This document shows, one piece after another, positions 26,684-33,924 of a stretch of DNA of 64,000 nucleotides. A program made the position numbers and the translations under genes. This stretch comes from Candidatus Obscuribacterales bacterium (GTDB lineage Bacteria; Cyanobacteriota; Vampirovibrionia; Obscuribacterales; Obscuribacteraceae). The DNA is taken from NCBI GenBank assembly GCA_020634035.1, contig JACKCM010000002.1, forward strand, positions 806,001 through 870,000, written 5' to 3'. The notes under the pieces are model-generated. The model made no database searches. It saw only the letters and a list, made by a program, of their open reading frames with translations, and was not told the origin of the DNA. Position 1 is the first letter of the stretch. The number at the start of each line of letters is the position of its first letter.

Positions 26684-26836
26684 ATGGCGGAAGACATTAA
26701 ACAAGAAGAAGAGCATTATGAAGAAGTTTCTGAATACAGAATCGGTGAAGGTCCGCCCCCGCCGTTTTTGGTCATCTGCTTCATTCTGATCTTCATCTAC
26801 GCTGCAGTTTCGTGGATACCGTTCTTCAACTACTAA
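26684..26836 (+). CDS. 50-residue single-helix membrane protein of the respiratory operon
   Basis: The ATG at 26684 follows GGAGAG by six bases and the frame ends with TAA at 26834. The protein has an acidic cytoplasmic N-terminus (MAEDIKQEEEHYEEVSEYRI), a GEGPPPP turn and one membrane helix (FLVICFILIFIYAAVSWIPF). By position it could be a CcoQ-like or other accessory subunit of the oxidase. No named family was recognised. Confidence 0.7.
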   Translation: MAEDIKQEEEHYEEVSEYRIGEGPPPPFLVICFILIFIYAAVSWIPFFNY

Positions 26837-26856
26837 ATAGTTATTGAAAAAACAAA

Positions 26857-27897
26857 ATGAGTCCTTCAAATCACATGAAAAACCTTACTAGCTTTACCAA
26901 GCGCATCGACAAATTAGCCTTCGCCCTTCTGACGGTTCCAGTACTGGTAGCCATGACTGCCTGTACCGGAGAGATGAACGTCGACAGCAAGAAGGACAGT
27001 CTGGCGGCGCGTGATGCCACCCATGGTGCGGACCTGGTGCTTATGCCGGATTCGAGACCCTCGGTCGGTGACGGCAGTGTCTACTGGAAACAGGCTAACT
27101 GCGCTTCTTGCCATGGCGACGCCGGAAAAGGTGTCCCCGGCAAATGTGATATGGATCTGACCGACATTGAATTCATGCGCGGTCGCAAGCCTATCGAGCA
27201 GTATGAAGCGATTGCTTTCGGAAAAGGTGTGATCACCAAGATGCCGGTCCTCTCTGAGGAAGGCAAGGTCGAGAACATGGACCCTCAGGTGGTACGAGAG
27301 TTTACCCACCCCAGCTTCAGCGACAAATACGACAAGCGGGTTATCTGGGATCTGGTCTTCTTCAGCAGATCACTAGCGGCTCCTCTCTTGAGCGAAAAAG
27401 AGCACGCATCCATGACACCTACCTTCGGTGCTAACTGTGCTGTTTGCCACGGCACTAAAGGTGCCGGCGACGGCCCGTTGAACAAGGGTCTTGTCCTGCA
27501 GCCCAACCCGGCCAACTTCAACCAGTTTAATCGTTTTTATGATCGTACCGATGAGCAGATCTGGGACCACATCGCCAATGGTATCAAGTGGGAAGGTATG
27601 CCCAATTTCCTCGGTAAAGAGGATAAGAAAAACGGTGTGAAATTCGATGCCGACTACATATGGAAACTGGTGCAGTACGTGCGCAATTTCCACGAGATGC
27701 CTGACTTCGAGTTGGAGCAACCTCCCAAAGGCGGAGTAGCTGCCCCGGCTGCCACCGAAGCCAAGCCCGAAGCTAAGGCTGATACTAAAGTAGAAGCCAA
27801 ACAAGAATCAGGCGCAGAGGCAGAGAAATCTGCTGCTCCGGCTGAAACCAACACAACTACTCCAACCGAGACTAAGGAAGAGCCCGCTGCCCACTAG
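26857..27897 (+). CDS. Diheme cytochrome c lipoprotein
   Basis: The protein has 346 residues. A signal peptide ends in a lipobox-like VAMTAC (Cys36). Two cytochrome c domains carry CASCH (residues 82-86) and CAVCH (194-198), with Met ligands probably in KMPVLS and EGMPNFLG. The last 55 residues are a low-complexity Ala/Pro/Lys/Glu/Thr tail. In a cytochrome bc-type operon that lacks cytochrome c1 or f genes, this membrane-tethered protein is the obvious electron acceptor for the Rieske protein and donor to CcoO (inference). The ribosome-binding site is weak; a second in-frame Met at residue 7 is an alternative start. Confidence 0.85.
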   Translation: MSPSNHMKNLTSFTKRIDKLAFALLTVPVLVAMTACTGEMNVDSKKDSLAARDATHGADLVLMPDSRPSVGDGSVYWKQANCASCHGDAGKGVPGKCDMDLTDIEFMRGRKPIEQYEAIAFGKGVITKMPVLSEEGKVENMDPQVVREFTHPSFSDKYDKRVIWDLVFFSRSLAAPLLSEKEHASMTPTFGANCAVCHGTKGAGDGPLNKGLVLQPNPANFNQFNRFYDRTDEQIWDHIANGIKWEGMPNFLGKEDKKNGVKFDADYIWKLVQYVRNFHEMPDFELEQPPKGGVAAPAATEAKPEAKADTKVEAKQESGAEAEKSAAPAETNTTTPTETKEEPAAH

Positions 27898-27929
27898 TAG
27901 CGGACACTCAAATACCAGGTGATAAAACA

Positions 27930-28499
27930 ATGAGCGATGGGATAAAAAGAAGAACAATATTGAAGACGGTGGCTGCAGTGCCGCTGGCTCTCACATTCGG
28001 TCTTTTGGCCTCACCCTTCTTACGCTACTTGAGACCGACTCTCAAGCCGCTCGACATTCTTGGTGCTTCGGACCAACCGCTTGCCGAGCCGCCCATTCCG
28101 ACCTTCTCCGAAGAGGAGTTCCCGGAAGCCTGGACCTGTATTCCTTTTATGTTCAACCAGAAGTATCTCGAATACAACCCTGAGTTGAAAGAAGTAAGAA
28201 CCATCCCCGGTTTCATCGTCAAATTGCCCAACGGTGAACTGGTGGCATACAGTCGCATCTGTCCTCACCTGGGTTGTATCTTCAACTTCGTCAAAGACCC
28301 TGAGGAATGCGCCAAAGGATATAACTTCAAGCCCCAGGGGCCGGTCTTCGCCTGCCCGTGTCACCTGAGCGTCTATGATATCGCCCAGGCTGGAAAAGTA
28401 GTCAGTGGTCCTGCACCGAGACCACCTCGTAAATTCGAGCTCAAAAAAGAAGGTAACCAGGTTAAGGTAATATCATTGGAGGCCGGTTCAATTGCCTAG
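27930..28499 (+). CDS. Rieske iron-sulfur protein
   Basis: The protein has 189 residues. The N-terminal IKRRTILKT is a twin-arginine motif followed by one membrane anchor (AAVPLALTFGLLASPFL), as expected for Tat-inserted Rieske proteins. The [2Fe-2S] ligands are in CPHLGC (residues 111-116) and CPCH (142-145), and the Pro loop is GPAPRPPRKFEL. It oxidises quinol at the outer quinone site of the adjacent cytochrome b. The stop codon overlaps the start of the cytochrome b gene by eight bases. Confidence 0.95.
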   Translation: MSDGIKRRTILKTVAAVPLALTFGLLASPFLRYLRPTLKPLDILGASDQPLAEPPIPTFSEEEFPEAWTCIPFMFNQKYLEYNPELKEVRTIPGFIVKLPNGELVAYSRICPHLGCIFNFVKDPEECAKGYNFKPQGPVFACPCHLSVYDIAQAGKVVSGPAPRPPRKFELKKEGNQVKVISLEAGSIA

Positions 28500-30306
28500 T
28501 TCAGCAGCTAACAACGAAGGATTCTGGGGGAGCCTCGCCAAAATCGGCGACTGGGTCTCCACCCGTCTCAAGAACATCGATTTATTCGATGAGCATTATC
28601 AGGAAGAGGCCAAAACCAATCCGTTCTATGCGCTCGGACCGATTTTCTATCTGATCTGGTTTGTGGTCATGGCCACCGGTTTGGTCCTTATCGCCTGGTA
28701 TGTACCCAGTAAGGCATCGGCCTTCGACTCGATTCTCTACATTCAGAACCAGGTGCCGTTCGGTAACATCATCCGCGGTGTCCACAAGTATGGGGCGGAC
28801 GCGATGATCATCGCCGCCACCATGCGGGTCTTCCGTATGTTCATCATGGCGGACTACAAACCCGGTAAAGAGTTCAACGTCGCCATCGGCTTAGTAATGT
28901 TGTTGCTGGCTATGTATTCGGGTCTCTCCGGATATCTTCTGATCTGGAACCAGCGAGCTTTCTGGGCGACCAAGGTTTTCGCCACCTTCCCGACCTATAT
29001 GGACCAGTTTCCATTCATGGGCGATTACTACATGCCTCTGGTTAAATCCCTGCACCTTGGCTGGAACACAGCAGAAGTCTTGCTGGGTGCCGGTGGTGCT
29101 ATTACCCAGGAGACAATCACAAGGTTCTTCTCGCTTCACCTGGCATTCTCTTTGATACCGCTGATTCTTGTAGAGATCTATTTCTACAACAACAGCTATA
29201 AGAGAATTCCGATCAATTGGATCAAGCGCAACATCGTTATGTTGATGCTGGTGGTGGTAGCTATCGTGCTCCCCGCCGCCCTCGGTCGTAGATCCGATCC
29301 GGATGTCACACCGTTGCCGATTCTCTCGGACTGGTACTTCCTCGGTCTTTATCAGATGTACAAATATCTGGAGCCGGTGGTGGCAACTGAGATCACCCTC
29401 TTGATTCCAATCTCGGTGGTACTCATTCCCTTCTTCGATTCCTGGATTACAGGTTCCGAGAAGAACATCATGAAGCGTCCTCTGGTCTTGATGACCACCA
29501 TCATGGGCGGTCTAGTCTGGATCGTGTTCTCGCTTCTGATTATCGCCAACATCGCCAACATTCACGACGATCCGCCGTGGTGGCGCTCTTCGATGTACCT
29601 GCTCGTCAACGCTGGTATTATCTGGCAGCTCTATTTCATCTGGACCTCCAGTGATATCAAAGAGAAGGCAAAAGGCGCAGCCGGCTGTTTGACCATGGGC
29701 TTCATCGCTCTGATTCAGACAATCTGGGCCGTCTGGTACTGGTTCATGGCCAAGACGGAGCTCTTCCTCTCGCCATTGCTCCATGGTTATACCTATTATT
29801 TCTGCAAACCGTTCTTAGGTTCTGCCGGCGGTGAAGCAGAAGAGTTGGTGCGAAAGCTGGTCCCCAAAGGTGCTCAGATGCCTTACAACATCGACCTTAT
29901 TCCTGCCATCAAAGAGAGATGGATGGGTAAAGTCGATGGCGGTGAAGCGCTGGTGGCGCAGTTGCAGACGATATCCGATAAGACAACCAGTCCTATCGAC
30001 TTCATCTTCCAACTGATTCCGACCTTCACGCCGGATACCCATCCTACTTATAACGGTTGTATGGATTTTGTTCTCTCGAACAAATGGGTATTCGACTATG
30101 TCACCCTCACCGATCGTCTGACGAAAGGTGTCGAAGCGGACTATCCGCTGCCGATTCCGTTTGTCGACTGGTGGTGGATGATTGCCGGTGCGGTCTGTCT
30201 GGTACTATGCGCGGTTACTTACTTCCAGTGTAAGGGCGCCCAGGCCGAGGTCGAAGCCCAGGCTAAAGCCAAAGCGGCTGAAAAAGCAGCAGCTGCGGCT
30301 AAGTAA
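28492..30306 (+). CDS. Long cytochrome b lacking the n-side haem ligands
   Basis: The protein has 604 residues with the cytochrome b/b6 plus subunit IV arrangement in one chain, then extra helices, a soluble insert (about 440-540), a last helix and an Ala/Lys tail. The p-side haem ligands are present: His98 in GVHKYGAD and His216 in FFSLHLAF. The two n-side ligands expected 14 residues later are Arg112 and Tyr230 instead of His, so only one haem b seems possible. The quinol-site PEWY motif reads SDWY (PILSDWYFLGLYQ). Translation begins at TTG 28492 after a perfect GGAGG, overlapping the Rieske gene. It is the partner of the Rieske protein; the missing haem may be compensated by the second cytochrome b at 31091. 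Confidence 0.88.
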   Translation: MPSSAANNEGFWGSLAKIGDWVSTRLKNIDLFDEHYQEEAKTNPFYALGPIFYLIWFVVMATGLVLIAWYVPSKASAFDSILYIQNQVPFGNIIRGVHKYGADAMIIAATMRVFRMFIMADYKPGKEFNVAIGLVMLLLAMYSGLSGYLLIWNQRAFWATKVFATFPTYMDQFPFMGDYYMPLVKSLHLGWNTAEVLLGAGGAITQETITRFFSLHLAFSLIPLILVEIYFYNNSYKRIPINWIKRNIVMLMLVVVAIVLPAALGRRSDPDVTPLPILSDWYFLGLYQMYKYLEPVVATEITLLIPISVVLIPFFDSWITGSEKNIMKRPLVLMTTIMGGLVWIVFSLLIIANIANIHDDPPWWRSSMYLLVNAGIIWQLYFIWTSSDIKEKAKGAAGCLTMGFIALIQTIWAVWYWFMAKTELFLSPLLHGYTYYFCKPFLGSAGGEAEELVRKLVPKGAQMPYNIDLIPAIKERWMGKVDGGEALVAQLQTISDKTTSPIDFIFQLIPTFTPDTHPTYNGCMDFVLSNKWVFDYVTLTDRLTKGVEADYPLPIPFVDWWWMIAGAVCLVLCAVTYFQCKGAQAEVEAQAKAKAAEKAAAAAK

Positions 30307-30318
30307 AGGAGTTCAGTA

Positions 30319-30690
30319 GTGGGAGCCACAGGAAAGGATCACATGGATAGCGCAGGGGAGTGTCAGAGCTTGACCAGAGTCGAATACAAAGTTAAATTCG
30401 CCTATAAGCTTGCCACCTTTGCCGGTGCCGTCCTTGGCCTGTCCTGGTTCTTCGAAGGTTGGCGGGCCATGCAGGATAGCTTCACCCTGGAGCATTTCGG
30501 CATCCTCCTCTTCGGAACACTGGTAACGGTATTTTTTGTGGGAGTTCATGCCTACTGGATCTATCTGGAGGAGAAAGCGAAAGGTACCTTGAAGAAGCAT
30601 ATCGGCCTCTTCGAGCGAATCAGCGCTTTCTCTACCAGAGATGCTGGTGATAAGGCAGTCGGTAAAGGAGAAGGGTTGAAACGTGGGTAA
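30319..30690 (+). CDS. Two-helix membrane protein, respiratory operon
   Basis: The protein has 123 residues and starts at GTG 30319, seven bases after AAGGAG. Two membrane helices are evident (around residues 29-46 and 58-80: LATFAGAVLGLSWFFEGW and FGILLFGTLVTVFFVGVHAY), with charged ends. The second helix holds a His. No family recognised. Its position between the two cytochrome b genes suggests a structural subunit of that complex. It overlaps the next gene by eight bases. Confidence 0.7.
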   Translation: MGATGKDHMDSAGECQSLTRVEYKVKFAYKLATFAGAVLGLSWFFEGWRAMQDSFTLEHFGILLFGTLVTVFFVGVHAYWIYLEEKAKGTLKKHIGLFERISAFSTRDAGDKAVGKGEGLKRG

Positions 30691-31033
30691 TCCAATCAAG
30701 TTAGGTCTGGCTGGAATGGGAATAGTCGCCTGTGTATTCTTCACAGTGGCCATGCTCTGGGCAGAGCTGGGAATGCCGAGTGAAATCGACTTTCCCCATA
30801 CGATTAAGCTCCTGAGAGCCGAGTCCCTGACGACCACCATGGTCGAAGGTTATAACGGTATGTTCAAGAGCCCTACCGAAACTTACCTGACCGGCAAGAA
30901 AGCCGAGGGTCCCCTCGGTGATTATGTATACGCTGCGATGATTGCGCTTGCCTTCTTCGGTGGTGCGGTCGCGATCATGGCTGTCGGTAGCGAGGACGAG
31001 ACAGAGAAGACCATCGTACCCGCGAAGAAATAG
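30683..31033 (+). CDS. Two-helix membrane protein with periplasmic loop, respiratory operon
   Basis: The protein has 116 residues, starting at GTG 30683 inside the end of the previous gene. One helix spans residues 5-27 (KLGLAGMGIVACVFFTVAML). A loop of about 55 residues (including PHTIKLLRAESLTTTMVEGY) follows, then a second helix (YVYAAMIALAFFGGAVAIMA) and a charged tail. There are no cofactor motifs. By position it is probably a structural subunit of the cytochrome b complex. Confidence 0.68.
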   Translation: MGNPIKLGLAGMGIVACVFFTVAMLWAELGMPSEIDFPHTIKLLRAESLTTTMVEGYNGMFKSPTETYLTGKKAEGPLGDYVYAAMIALAFFGGAVAIMAVGSEDETEKTIVPAKK

Positions 31034-31090
31034 AGTTTAGTTAAACACCAGGAGCGAAAGCACGCTAAGCGCGTCGACAGAGGAACCGAA

Positions 31091-32236
31091 ATGGAAAAAA
31101 CTAGTATGTTCAACAACATATTTCTGGTTATGGAGGACATCACCAATAAGGTGATGAAGAGTAAGTACAACCCCTTCTACTATCATGGTGCTCTACCTCA
31201 GTTCATCATGTACATACTCTTCCTGTCCGGCTTACTTCTGTTCGCTTACTATGTCCCGACCATCGATAACGCTTATTTCTCGAAGAACCTGGTTAACGCG
31301 TACACTTCTGTCGACTATATAACCGAACAGATTCCTTTCGGAGCCGTTATCCGAGCGGCTCACCGCTATGCCGGTGACGCCATGGTCATCTTCATTGTTC
31401 TCCACGCCATAAGAGTGTGGGCAACCGACAGATTCCGCCAGTATCGCTGGGTTCAGTGGATATCCGGGGTTGTGCTCTTCCTCATGGTGATGTTCATCGG
31501 TCAGACAGGTTACTACCTGATCTGGGATGAACGCTCGCTTCTGCTCACAAGAATGACCGTTTCGGCACTGGCTGCCATTCCTTTCTGCGGAGAGTTTCTC
31601 TCGCACTGGTTCATGAACGGTAGAACGATCTCCAACCTGACTCTCTCGAACTTCTTGTTCATCCATATCGGACTTTCGTTCTCGCTCATGTTCGCTCTAT
31701 GGATACACTATGTGCGTATGACCAGACCGGTTATTACACCACCTCCTGCTCTCAACTATGCACTTCTGGGTATGGTCTTCATCCTGGTTTATCTCTTTCC
31801 TCTTACTGAGACCAAGATGGCCAATATGGCTACCCAGCCCACCATGTCCGAGGTCGATGTAATATTCCTCTGGCCCTATCAGCTTCTGGCTGCAGTGGGC
31901 GAGTATCCCTTCTGGATCATCATGTTGCTTCTTCTAGTAGGTCTTTGTATCATCCCCGGCAATATCTACGGTGCCAAACCGGTGGAAGCAGCCGAGGTGG
32001 TCAACAACAAGTGTGTAGGATGCAGACTATGCTCCCTCGACTGCCCCTACCAGGCAATTGAGATGGTGCCCGCACCGGCTGATTCTCGCTTCAAGCTTCT
32101 GGCCACGGTCAAAGCCCAGCGTTGCTCCGGATGTGGTGTCTGTGTCGGAGCTTGCGCTTTCGATGCGATTGATCTGCCCAATCTGGAAGATGCGCAAGTG
32201 ACAGCGAAGATCAAAGAGTTGATCGAGGCTTCTTAA
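31091..32236 (+). CDS. Cytochrome b fused to a 2x[4Fe-4S] ferredoxin domain
   Basis: The protein has 381 residues. The N-terminal part is a cytochrome b6-like four-helix core with all four haem ligands: His91 and His105 (AHRYAGDAMVIFIVLHAIRV), and His192 and His206 (IHIGLSFSLMFALWIHYVRM). Further helices follow to about residue 290. There is no PEWY motif. The C-terminal domain has two complete cluster motifs, C308-x2-C311-x2-C314-x3-C318 and C345-x2-C348-x2-C351-x3-C355, i.e. a bacterial-type ferredoxin, predicted on the cytoplasmic side. This could carry electrons between the n-side haem and a cytoplasmic acceptor, perhaps the MvhD-like protein encoded next. The cytochrome b-ferredoxin fusion is unlike standard bc1 or b6f. 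Confidence 0.88.
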   Translation: MEKTSMFNNIFLVMEDITNKVMKSKYNPFYYHGALPQFIMYILFLSGLLLFAYYVPTIDNAYFSKNLVNAYTSVDYITEQIPFGAVIRAAHRYAGDAMVIFIVLHAIRVWATDRFRQYRWVQWISGVVLFLMVMFIGQTGYYLIWDERSLLLTRMTVSALAAIPFCGEFLSHWFMNGRTISNLTLSNFLFIHIGLSFSLMFALWIHYVRMTRPVITPPPALNYALLGMVFILVYLFPLTETKMANMATQPTMSEVDVIFLWPYQLLAAVGEYPFWIIMLLLLVGLCIIPGNIYGAKPVEAAEVVNNKCVGCRLCSLDCPYQAIEMVPAPADSRFKLLATVKAQRCSGCGVCVGACAFDAIDLPNLEDAQVTAKIKELIEAS

Positions 32237-32272
32237 ATAGTTTTCGGATTCTATATTTCAAGGTAAAGCAAG

Positions 32273-32812
32273 ATGGCTGAAGAAAAGACGATAATAACTC
32301 TAATCTGTGAAAGAGCGGCAGAAGTCGACTCGGTAATGAACGAGAACGACACCCTCAAAGATCAGCCCAACGTCAAGGTGATCAAGTTCCCTTGCTCGGG
32401 AATGATCCAACCATTAATGGTAGAGACAGCCTTGAAAGCCGGGGCATCAGGGGTGGTGGTCTGCGGTTGCCAGATTGGTGACTGCTATTTCCGCGAAGGC
32501 AACCGCATGATCAAAGAGCGCCTTCTCGGCGGTCGTCCTCCGGGTCTCAAAGCCAATACCGACAGAAGAAGAGTTCTGGCTCTCTGGCTTTCGAGAAAAC
32601 AGACAGATCGTTTCCTGTCCCAGACAAAAGAGTTCGTCTCCTTTGTAAGCAGCCTCGAAGATGGTGGTGCCAAAGCCGCTGTTCCGAAGAAGGCTCCGCC
32701 TAAAGTAGAGAAGGTCGAAGAAACTAAGAAAGCTGAGAAAGTCGAAGAGAAAAAAGCTGAGAAAGCTGAAGCTACCGAAAAAGCCGAGTCCTCGGACAAA
32801 GACAAAGAATAG
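32273..32812 (+). CDS. MvhD/FlpD-like iron-sulfur protein
   Basis: The protein has 179 residues. The N-terminal 125 match the hydrogenase-delta/FlpD family: IKFPCSGMIQPLMVETALKA, GVVVCGCQIGDCYFREGN and RRRVLALWLSRKQTDRF. In MvhD this domain holds an iron-sulfur cluster that passes electrons to heterodisulfide reductase. Cys12, 41, 64, 66 and 71 are present, but the usual N-terminal C-x2-C is reduced to one Cys (LICERAA). The last 45 residues are a Lys/Glu/Ala tail (KVEETKKAEKVEEKKAEKAE). There is no signal or membrane segment, so it is cytoplasmic. It is proposed to dock on the ferredoxin domain of the preceding cytochrome b. Confidence 0.82.
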   Translation: MAEEKTIITLICERAAEVDSVMNENDTLKDQPNVKVIKFPCSGMIQPLMVETALKAGASGVVVCGCQIGDCYFREGNRMIKERLLGGRPPGLKANTDRRRVLALWLSRKQTDRFLSQTKEFVSFVSSLEDGGAKAAVPKKAPPKVEKVEETKKAEKVEEKKAEKAEATEKAESSDKDKE

Positions 32813-32824
32813 AAGGAGATAACG

Positions 32825-32950
32825 ATGCCTCCCAAGAAAGCTGCAGAATTGACCGAGATTCAAATAATCAACCGCTGGGCCTGGTTCTTTGTTTTCTTCT
32901 TCGTCTGCATCATCATGATCGCCAGTTTCGGTCTGATCGCCGAGTTCTAA
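32825..32950 (+). CDS. 41-residue single-helix membrane protein of the respiratory operon
   Basis: The ATG at 32825 follows a strong AAGGAG (32813-32818). The product begins MPPKKAAELTEIQIINRWAW and has one Phe-rich membrane helix (FFVFFFVCIIMIASFGLIAE). It resembles in layout the one-helix PetG/PetN-type small subunits of b6f complexes, though I see no sequence identity to them. It lies two bases from the next start codon. Confidence 0.68.
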   Translation: MPPKKAAELTEIQIINRWAWFFVFFFVCIIMIASFGLIAEF

Positions 32951-32952
32951 AA

Positions 32953-33918
32953 GTGCCCGCAAGAGCAAGCAGATTTTTTCTTGTCCTATTTATGATCTCA
33001 GGTTTTCTGATTTCATCTTCTTTTGATGGCGCTAATGCGTCGGGCCTGATGCAAACGGTGGCCGAAGGCGGGCCCTATGAAGCCAGCCGTAAACGAGTCG
33101 AGCATTTCACGGGCAAATTCCAGCTGTCGGCTGCAGATGTGAAGAAGCCCATGACATTGACTTTTCACAACGGTTTTTCCGATAAGCCCGGATTCAACTG
33201 GTTGCGTATCTTTCTATGTGGTGACATAGACACATCTTCGTTCGGCAAATACGAGGAGCCCCAGGGCGATTTGATCGTCGACGAGAACTATGTGCAGCAG
33301 CATACCCTCAGTGTCGACATCACCGACTTAGTGGACCCGGGTGTAAATACTATCTACATCGAAGCCCAGGGACCCAAAGGAGCGGTTTTGAGCTGGACTT
33401 TGAACGGAGCTGTCAGTCCGCAACTCTCTGCTCTCAATCCGACCGAAACCCATCAGGGAGCCAGGTTGACCCTGGTCGGTCAGGGGTTCAGCCATGACGA
33501 AGGTGAGAACGACGTCTATGTAGGCGATCTGAAAGCCGATGTTATCGAATCGACTCGTTCAAGATTGACTATTAAAGTTCCGGTCAATGCCGAGCCAGGC
33601 AAATCTACCCTGAAAATCGTAACCCGGGGAGTACCCTCGGCAATATTGCCGCTTTTGATCAAAGCGACACCTCGCCTGAAGTCGATAAATCGAGGCGAAG
33701 ACGGCAAGACAGCTGTGATCACCGGTGTTAATCTCGATGGTGAATCAGATAAAACCGAAGTCTATTTCGGCAATTATCGCGCCCGGGTAATTTCGCAAAA
33801 TGACGAGTCTATTACCGTCGCCCTGCCCGCGAACATGCTGGCTTCCGGTGAGGAGAGTTTCAGTGTGACTGTCCTGGTAGACGGTATCACCGCTGGTGGT
33901 TCGATAAGTTTTGAATAG
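32953..33918 (+). CDS. Secreted IPT/TIG-domain protein
   Basis: The protein has 321 residues and starts at GTG 32953. The signal peptide is SRFFLVLFMISGFLISSSFDGANA. A first domain of about 125 residues has KPMTLTFHNGFSDKPGFNWL. Two immunoglobulin-like IPT/TIG domains follow (about residues 160-240, ALNPTETHQGARLTLVGQGF, and 240-321, SINRGEDGKTAVITGVNLDG). IPT domains mediate binding and appear in cell-surface proteins. Its position at the end of the oxidase/cytochrome b operon suggests a periplasmic assembly or scaffold role, but this is inference. Confidence 0.75.
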   Translation: MPARASRFFLVLFMISGFLISSSFDGANASGLMQTVAEGGPYEASRKRVEHFTGKFQLSAADVKKPMTLTFHNGFSDKPGFNWLRIFLCGDIDTSSFGKYEEPQGDLIVDENYVQQHTLSVDITDLVDPGVNTIYIEAQGPKGAVLSWTLNGAVSPQLSALNPTETHQGARLTLVGQGFSHDEGENDVYVGDLKADVIESTRSRLTIKVPVNAEPGKSTLKIVTRGVPSAILPLLIKATPRLKSINRGEDGKTAVITGVNLDGESDKTEVYFGNYRARVISQNDESITVALPANMLASGEESFSVTVLVDGITAGGSISFE

Positions 33919-33924
33919 GCTATT

